Below, in pieces: positions 6,199-10,081 of a DNA stretch of 10,081 nt. The position numbers were made by a program, and so were the translations under genes. The stretch's first letter is position 1. Every line of letters starts with the position of its first letter. A model generated the notes under the pieces. The model searched no databases, was not told the origin of the DNA, and was given only the letters and a program-made list of their open reading frames with translations. This DNA is from Actinomycetes bacterium (GTDB lineage: Bacteria; Actinomycetota; Acidimicrobiia; Acidimicrobiales; RAAP-2): contig JAJXTB010000098.1 of NCBI GenBank assembly GCA_021784205.1, forward strand, positions 1 through 10,081, given 5' to 3'.

Positions 6199-7368
6199 TT
6201 GGACACACTGTTTTTCGTCATCGGCCTCGTACTTGTCATCGTTACGGCTACGGGAGTCCTCTTCGTACTCGTGCTGCCCCGTCCGCCCAAGGGGATCGAG
6301 CGGCCCGCGCTCCTGGTTAACCGCACGGCCCGATTGGTGTTCGTAACGTTGTCGCGCCTGACGAACACCTACGAGGGCAAAGACGCGATTCTCGCCCCAA
6401 CCGCGCCGGTGGCGCTCATCGCGCAACTCTTGGCGTGGGCGGGATCACTGGTTATCGGGTTCGACCTGATGCTGATGCCAACGACCCATTCGTTCCTCCG
6501 GGGGTTACTCCAGGCACTGGCTTCACTGGTGACGGTGGGGGCGGTGCACGTCGGCGGCCCGCGTAACACTGCCATCGACGTCACCGCCGGGTCCATGTGG
6601 GTGATCATCGTCGCGCTGCAGATCGCGTACCTGCCGACGCTCTACAGCGCCTTCAGTCGCCGCGAGGGACTGGTCGCCCTGCTCGAGAGTCGGGCGGGCG
6701 CTCCGGCGTGGGGGCCGGAGCTGCTGGTGCGCCACCAGCTAGTCGGTATAGTCGACACCCTTCCCGACCTCTACAAAGAGTGGGAGTCGTGGTCGGCCGA
6801 TGTCGCCGAGAGCCACTCCACCTACCCGATCCTGCTCCTCTTCCGCTCGCCCGATCCCTGGCTCTCGTGGTTGATCGGGCTCGTCGCGGTCCTCGACGCC
6901 GCGGCGATGCAGTTGGCCCTGTGCCCCTCCTCGGCCCCGTCCCAGGCGCGCTTGTGCCTGCGCATGGGGTTCACCATGATCAATCGCATCGCCACCTCGC
7001 TGGGCTGGGGGATCGATCCCGACCCCAAACCCGACGCGCCCATTCAACTGACCTACGAGGAGTTCGAGTCCGCGGTCGCCATGCTGAGCGAGAGCGGCTT
7101 CCCGCTCGAGCGGACGGCCGAGGAGGCCTGGCCGGACTTTCACGGGTGGCGGGTCAACTACGAAAACGCGGCCTACCATCTGGCCGACCGGCTCATAGCA
7201 CCCCCAGCTCCCTGGACCGGTACGCGGCGGCACCTGCGAGATGGGGTCGTCGAACCCCGCCGCCCGCCTCACCGCAGCCCGGGCTCAAATCCGAGCGTCC
7301 TGTATCAACGCCCGCTGGTCGTCAACACTCCATTGCGTCGGGTCCGGCGACGCGGACGCTCCAGCTAA
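6199..7368 (+). CDS. Integral membrane protein, K+-channel-like family with atypical filter
   Basis: About 389 residues from a TTG at 6199. The longer ATG reading from 6100 overlaps the SDR end and adds an Arg/His-rich leader unlike a membrane-protein start, so I prefer the TTG, though it lacks a strong RBS. Membrane segments: residues 4-26, 71-92 and 129-150, with a short re-entrant-like stretch at about 99-117 ending SLVTVGAVHVGGP. The layout (TM, TM, pore-like loop, TM, soluble C-domain) resembles two-TM ion-channel proteins, but TVGAVH replaces the TVGYGD potassium filter. The conserved soluble region includes RREGLVALLESRAGAPAWGP, ESHSTYPILLLFRSP and YEEFESAVAMLSESGFPLERTAEEAWPDFHGWRVNYE-like blocks, which I recognise as an uncharacterised actinobacterial family. 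The last 25 or so residues (after PPHRSPGSNPS) look non-conserved and Arg-rich. Transport role is not proven. Confidence 0.78.
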   Translation: MDTLFFVIGLVLVIVTATGVLFVLVLPRPPKGIERPALLVNRTARLVFVTLSRLTNTYEGKDAILAPTAPVALIAQLLAWAGSLVIGFDLMLMPTTHSFLRGLLQALASLVTVGAVHVGGPRNTAIDVTAGSMWVIIVALQIAYLPTLYSAFSRREGLVALLESRAGAPAWGPELLVRHQLVGIVDTLPDLYKEWESWSADVAESHSTYPILLLFRSPDPWLSWLIGLVAVLDAAAMQLALCPSSAPSQARLCLRMGFTMINRIATSLGWGIDPDPKPDAPIQLTYEEFESAVAMLSESGFPLERTAEEAWPDFHGWRVNYENAAYHLADRLIAPPAPWTGTRRHLRDGVVEPRRPPHRSPGSNPSVLYQRPLVVNTPLRRVRRRGRSS

Positions 7369-7625
7369 CAGTTCCGCACCGGAACCGAGATCGACGGACA
7401 GCCTTCAGCAGCCCAAGCACTCATCGCACACGAAACCCGAGTCGATTGGCGAGTACTCCTGGAGCGTCCGTCGCTCCCGCGGCGAGGCTGCCAACAACTC
7501 AAAGGATGCAGGTCTTGCGCGCCGCCGCGACCTCACCGAAGCGCCAACGCAACCACCCGGCTCCCACGACCGTCGTCCTCCACGAGACTGGCCCGTGAAC
7601 GGCGCCGCAACCTCATGGTGGGGCT
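7369..7625. other. Gene-poor stretch between convergent membrane-protein and Clp-N genes
   Basis: The stretch is less GC-biased by codon position than its neighbours. Apart from a possible 43-codon minus-strand ORF (7405-7536) I see no convincing gene. The only hairpin seen is the short GGGG-CTCTA-CCCC at 7620-7632, which overlaps the Clp-N stop codon and lacks a T-run, so it is not a convincing terminator. Confidence 0.4.
7405..7536 (-). CDS. Possible small Cys-rich protein (C-x2-C-x2-C tail)
   Basis: A 43-codon minus-strand ORF starting with GTG at 7536, about 90 bp downstream of the Clp-N gene stop and in the same direction. Its translation is coherent in the C-terminal half: FELLAASPRERRTLQEY is followed by SPIDSGFVCDECLGC at the very end, with three cysteines spaced C-x2-C-x2-C. 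About three quarters of the third codon positions are G or C, in line with genuine genes here. Against it: no clear RBS, an Arg-rich N-terminus, and an open frame extending upstream without a better start, so it could be the remnant of a longer gene. A 27-codon ORF from ATG 7616 ends in a GTGA overlap with this start, but it looks random. No function can be given; metal binding by the cysteines is conceivable. Confidence 0.3.
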   Translation of the reverse strand: MRSRRRARPASFELLAASPRERRTLQEYSPIDSGFVCDECLGC

Positions 7626-8138
7626 CTACCCCGTCGCGCCGGACAGATCCAGTCGGCGTCGAACTTCCGACCGGTTCACGTCGAGAACGTCGAGCAGCGC
7701 CGCGGCATGATCTGGTGGATTCAGCGCGAGAATCTGGGCCAGCACTTGCTGGGACGTGACCTTAAGCCTCCGACGGTTGGGCTTCGTCGCTTTCTCAAGC
7801 ACCCTCTTTGCCGCCGGTGTGATGCGGATGCGATCTTTGCTCGCAACGTCACGGAGGCTTGGCTTACTCGGCACGGCGCGCATGGGGATGAGGGGAACAT
7901 TGGTGCCGGACTCCAGACCCACCGCGTTCAGCGCTTGATCATCGAGCAGTTCAAGGGCTTCGCGCGCTTGAGACAGGTTCACGTCCAATATGTCTTGGAC
8001 CGAGGGATCGTCAAACAAGGCGAGTAGGAGGTGATCGGTGCCAGCTCGGCGGTCACCCCTGCGACGAGCCTCTTCGCCGGCCCGCAGACAGATCGCCCAG
8101 ACGTGAAGCGTCACTGGTGCAACGGAGTCGGTAGTCAC
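7626..8138 (-). CDS. Stand-alone Clp N-terminal domain protein
   Basis: A 170-residue protein made of a Clp N-domain with its two helical repeats and no AAA+ ATPase modules. Repeat one runs from about residue 10 to 60 (LHVWAICLRAGEEARRRGDRRAGTDHLLLALFDD, the typical 'A...A...g...v.teHLLLALl' pattern). Repeat two runs from about 100 to 160 (RITPAAKRVLEKA ... VTSQQVLAQIL). In ClpA/ClpC the N-domain docks adaptors and substrates, so a free copy may act as an adaptor, decoy or regulator of the Clp protease; this is inference. The GTG start at 8138 has AAGGAG upstream and overlaps the stop of the HTH gene in a GTGA junction, so the two are one translationally coupled operon. The longer reading from 8210 overlaps the HTH coding region and is rejected. 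Stand-alone Clp-N genes next to such HTH genes are common in actinobacteria. Confidence 0.86.
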   Translation of the reverse strand: MTTDSVAPVTLHVWAICLRAGEEARRRGDRRAGTDHLLLALFDDPSVQDILDVNLSQAREALELLDDQALNAVGLESGTNVPLIPMRAVPSKPSLRDVASKDRIRITPAAKRVLEKATKPNRRRLKVTSQQVLAQILALNPPDHAAALLDVLDVNRSEVRRRLDLSGATG

Positions 8139-8347
8139 GAAATCTCCTTGCTGTATTTGGTGTGCACCGATTGCCGGGTGACGCCCAAGGCGTCGCCGAT
8201 CTCCCGCCACGACCAGCCCTTTTCGCGGGCAGCCGCGACATGGTGTGCTTCAACCCTCTCAGCTAGACGATGGAGCGCCAGCGACGCGCGAAGTCCGACC
8301 GCCGCATCATTCGACGAGAGCGACAGGTTGAATTCCTCGGCGTCCAC
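8135..8347 (-). CDS. Small HTH DNA-binding protein partnered with Clp-N gene
   Basis: A 70-residue protein consisting of an N-terminal helix (LRASLALHRLAERVEAHHVAAAREKG) and a C-terminal helix-turn-helix, WSWREIGDALGVTRQSVHTKYSKEIS (residues 45-70), similar to sigma-70 region-4-like or TetR-like recognition helices. It probably regulates its own operon, since an inverted repeat sits over its -35 box. The GTG at 8347 is chosen because a near-consensus promoter (-35 TTGACA, 17 bp, -10 TAAATT) ends 7 nt before it, so transcription should begin at or next to the GTG and yield a leaderless mRNA. Longer in-frame readings (to 8467) run through the promoter and are rejected. Its TGA stop overlaps the GTG of the Clp-N gene. 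Confidence 0.8.
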   Translation of the reverse strand: MDAEEFNLSLSSNDAAVGLRASLALHRLAERVEAHHVAAAREKGWSWREIGDALGVTRQSVHTKYSKEIS

Positions 8348-8354
8348 GCCCGTA

Positions 8355-8383
8355 AATTTAGACTGACAGGCGTGTAATGTCAA
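8355..8383 (-). promoter_or_regulatory. Sigma-70-type promoter of the HTH/Clp-N operon, probably leaderless
   Basis: On the minus strand, -35 TTGACA (8383-8378, 6/6 consensus) is followed by a 17-bp spacer and -10 TAAATT (8360-8355, 4/6). Seven bases separate the -10 from the GTG at 8347, so the predicted +1 falls on the start codon. The sequence is seen directly; leaderless translation is inferred. Confidence 0.72.
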
Positions 8384-8395
8384 TCCAAATTGACA
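8378..8395. promoter_or_regulatory. Inverted repeat TGTCAAT-N4-ATTGACA overlapping the -35 box
   Basis: This is a perfect 7-bp inverted repeat with a 4-bp spacer (CCAA). One arm contains the -35 hexamer of the HTH/Clp-N promoter. A further TGACA half-site lies inside the spacer at 8364-8368, giving three half-sites about 13-14 bp apart. It is a good candidate operator, most simply for the HTH protein encoded downstream. Confidence 0.55.
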
Positions 8396-8687
8396 CAGGT
8401 GATCGGCCGACGACGCCGGAGTCGCAACCTGCTCCTTACCCCGCAGTCGCAGCCTTCCCGTGTCCACCTGGCCCGATCGTCACCGTTCGATCGACCAGCA
8501 CCCGCCGGCTCGCCTGTTTCGCCACGCCCAAGCGCGTGCCGACGCCGTGCCTCGGCCACGCCGCGACGCCGACGGTCGCGACCGGACCCAACGAGCAACG
8601 CTTCGATGACATCAGGCGGGCTGGGCGCCACCTTGGGCGTTGCCGCGCGTGCGACGGGGCGAGCAGCGAAACCCAGCTCCCCGATCG
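8396..8687. other. Intergenic stretch between HTH operon promoter and FUSC gene end
   Basis: About 290 bp in which several frames are open because of high GC, but none has a credible start, RBS, or recognisable protein (translations are Arg/Pro-rich and low in pattern). A 12-bp palindrome CGGTCGCGACCG lies at 8574-8585. No terminator with a T-run was found. It may hold decayed coding sequence. Confidence 0.4.
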
Positions 8688-9686
8688 CTACGCTGCCGCC
8701 ATCGCGTCGAGGTCCTCTGGCGGCGAGTGATCCGCGAAGACCGCGGAGAGTCCCAAGACCAGTCCGATCGCGGTGGTGAGGGTGCGGGCCCAAATGAGAT
8801 GGGCCGCCGACTGGGGTTGGCCGAGCTCGGCCACCGCCAACGAAAGTGGCGTCACGAACATCATGGCGATCCCGTAGTGGCGAATCACCATCAGCTCGGC
8901 ACGCAACTGGAGTAGTCCGATGACGACGACGAGCTCCCACGGAGTGAGCGAAAACGCGAAGAGCCCGAAGGCGAGCCCCAACCCCAGCACGGTCCCGCCG
9001 GCGCGGTGCCGAGCTCGAACGAGACGGTCCACGGTTCCCAGCGCCGCCATCGGCACCACCGCCGAGACCGCCGCCCAGTAGGGGTGCCCGAGGTGCAGCC
9101 ACGTCGCCAGGCCGTCGGCCGCGGCGGCGGCCACGGCGGTCGCTAGTGCGCGACGCCACTCCGCCGTGGAGTGCGACCGCCTCGGGACCGGGTCCTCGCG
9201 TGGTCCCAAGTGCAACAAGAAGGCTTCGGCGCCGACCAGCAAGGTGAACGCGGTCGTGGCGAGGGCGACGGCGGTGGCAACCAACACGTCGTGACCGGTC
9301 GCCGGCACGGACGAGACCGCACCGAACGCGAAGACGGCAAACAGTGCGCCGCCGGGCCGCCACGACCAACGATGCGACGCCGCCGTGGCGAACGCCGCGG
9401 CGAGCGAGACGCCAAGCAGCGACCACCAGCGGGCGTCGCCCGCCGTGGCGGTCGCGGTCGCGGCGATGATGATCCCCGTCAGCATGATGCCCACGGGCAG
9501 TTGCGTCGAGATGCGCCGGCGCGGCGACTCGCCGCGACCGTAGACCGACGCGAAGGCGGCGAAGGTCGAGTAGAGGACCCACTGCGGATGGCCGGCGAGT
9601 CGCAGGACCACCATCGGCACCACGACCGATACCGTGACGCGCGTCGCCGCACGCACGTCGTCGCGCGTAGGGTGCAGTCGCCTCAC
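8688..9686 (-). CDS. FUSC-family membrane protein (aromatic-acid exporter-like)
   Basis: About 332 residues from a GTG at 9686, with two halves of closely packed hydrophobic helices, as in the FUSC (fusaric acid resistance) family. The first half begins RRLHPTRDDVRAATRVTVSV and GHPQWVLYSTFAAF. The second half carries GHPYWAAVSAVVPMA then DRLVRARHRAGGTVLGLGLA, the usual 'hPyWa..sa' and R-x3-R-x-x-GT-x-x-G pattern. Members export aromatic or other weak acids across the inner membrane; the substrate here is unknown. It is shorter than proteobacterial AaeB-type proteins, lacks an obvious soluble domain, and fits the compact actinobacterial type. Start choice is uncertain: another GTG at 9731 adds 15 residues, and the frame stays open to 9914 through AT-richer sequence that looks non-coding. 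No strong RBS precedes either. Its promoter region also contains the DosR-like box on the far side. Confidence 0.8.
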   Translation of the reverse strand: MRRLHPTRDDVRAATRVTVSVVVPMVVLRLAGHPQWVLYSTFAAFASVYGRGESPRRRISTQLPVGIMLTGIIIAATATATAGDARWWSLLGVSLAAAFATAASHRWSWRPGGALFAVFAFGAVSSVPATGHDVLVATAVALATTAFTLLVGAEAFLLHLGPREDPVPRRSHSTAEWRRALATAVAAAAADGLATWLHLGHPYWAAVSAVVPMAALGTVDRLVRARHRAGGTVLGLGLAFGLFAFSLTPWELVVVIGLLQLRAELMVIRHYGIAMMFVTPLSLAVAELGQPQSAAHLIWARTLTTAIGLVLGLSAVFADHSPPEDLDAMAAA

Positions 9687-10043
9687 GACAGCTGACCTTG
9701 GCAAACCTCGATGTCGTAGGAACGTGCGCACCCCGACCGGCGACGCCGGTGCGCTCGAGGAGCCGACCCGCGCGATGGCGCGAGGGGACGACCTATGTAT
9801 CGAGTGAGCACGCCGATACTTTCTCTTCGCATAGTTCGTGCAAGTGGCAATTTTACGCGCCCGCACCCGATGGCGACCCGCTGCTCGCGATAACCGATTG
9901 GGCCGTCGCACCAACGAACGGATTTCGGGACTTTAGTCCCGGTGCGGCGAGCTGTCAGCTCAAGGGCCCCACCGTACGCTGGGGCTGAATCGCGGTAGCG
10001 AGTCACTGGTGATTGACGTCTATCGAGAATTGGGAGACTATCG
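9687..10043. other. Regulatory region between FUSC gene and next plus-strand gene
   Basis: About 350 bp with locally AT-richer patches (for example 9810-9860) and no convincing gene. Open frames on both strands translate to patternless sequence. It holds the DosR-like box at 9924-9943 and presumably the divergent promoters of the FUSC gene and the gene starting near 10044. No clear -35/-10 pair stood out. Confidence 0.5.
9924..9943. promoter_or_regulatory. DosR/DevR-type dormancy box
   Basis: TTCGGGACTTTAGTCCCGGT matches the mycobacterial DosR consensus TTSGGGACTWWAGTCCCSAA at 18 of 20 positions, failing only at the last two. The palindromic core CGGGACT-TT-AGTCCCG is complete. It lies about 100 bp upstream of the candidate ATG at 10044 and about 240 bp from the FUSC start, so hypoxia/NO-responsive activation of the downstream gene is the simplest reading (inference). 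A transcription terminator is less likely because no T-run follows. Confidence 0.65.
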
Positions 10044-10081
10044 ATGGAGCACGAGACTCAAACCCATCGGACGATGTCAAC
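10044..10081 (+). CDS. Start of a plus-strand gene, cut by the window end
   Basis: ATG at 10044 has a GGGAG Shine-Dalgarno 7 nt upstream (10032-10036), and the frame stays open to the window edge (begins MEHETQTHRTMS). Twelve codons are too few to name a product. An alternative GTG at 10009 in another frame is also open (begins VIDVYRELGDYRW) but has no RBS. The DosR-like box upstream suggests a hypoxia- or stress-induced gene. Confidence 0.42.
   Translation, partial: MEHETQTHRTMS

Noticed and set aside
7280..7305. T-arm-like CTCAAATCCGAG suggesting a tRNA
   Set aside because: No acceptor, D-arm or anticodon arm could be built around it, and it lies within the 3' part of an open gene.
8353..8363. 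AAATTTAGACT as a third copy of the LitR-type operator
   Set aside because: It shares only TTTAG with the 13-mer, lacks the CTAAA partner, and is accounted for as the -10 of the HTH operon.
8380..9582. 400-codon minus-strand open frame overlapping the FUSC gene
   Set aside because: Arg/Gly-rich translation in another frame of the FUSC coding region; the FUSC frame has the membrane helices and family motifs.
9926..9941. GGGAC-TTTA-GTCCC hairpin as an intrinsic terminator
   Set aside because: No T-run follows, no gene ends there on either strand, and the match to the DosR box is much more specific.

Overview
The window is high-GC and gene-dense, with many GTG (and one likely TTG) starts, 4-bp GTGA stop/start overlaps, at least one probable leaderless promoter, a DosR-type box, and protein families typical of Actinomycetota (excisionase-HTH B12 regulator, Clp-N/HTH gene pair, K+-channel-like membrane protein, FUSC protein). 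I infer an actinobacterium, perhaps of the Acidimicrobiia. The class is a guess from style and not proven. No rRNA, tRNA, CRISPR array or insertion sequence was seen.

Layout. (1) 3-488 (+): small phosphoribosyltransferase. (2) 503-6142: a probable light-responsive membrane-lipid module. A SRPBCC lipid-binding-type protein (-) is divergent from a LitR/CarH-like B12-binding regulator (+, 1022-1864). The regulator meets, tail to tail, a three-gene minus-strand operon: FAD amine-oxidase-like protein, then DUF1365 protein, then a CFA-synthase-like methyltransferase (5090 down to 1857). That operon is divergent from a DHRS12-like short-chain dehydrogenase (+, 5162-6142). A 13-bp sequence, TTAGCACTAAAGT, occurs in both divergent promoter regions (963-975 and 5143-5155), inside palindromic TTTAG/CTAAA arrays, so one regulator plausibly controls all the surrounding genes. 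(3) 6199-7368 (+): a multi-spanning membrane protein of the K+-channel-like class with a non-canonical selectivity filter. (4) 8347 down to 7626 (-): a two-gene operon of a small HTH protein and a Clp N-domain protein. It is read from a near-perfect sigma-70 promoter that places the GTG start at about +1, with an inverted repeat over the -35. A possible 43-codon cysteine-rich ORF follows. (5) 8688-9686 (-): FUSC-family membrane protein. (6) 9687-10081: a regulatory region with an 18/20 match to the DosR/DevR dormancy box, followed by the likely start of a plus-strand gene that runs off the window.

How the genes work together (inference from known families). In several non-phototrophic bacteria, LitR/CarH proteins hold operators in the dark through adenosylcobalamin and release them in light. 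CFA-like methyltransferase, DUF1365, FAD oxidoreductase and SDR genes recur in light- or singlet-oxygen-induced regulons and are linked to modified (methylated, cyclopropane or furan) fatty acids. The 503-6142 block therefore looks like a self-contained photo-oxidative membrane-remodelling unit with its own photoreceptor. The distal third of the window is unrelated stress or membrane physiology.
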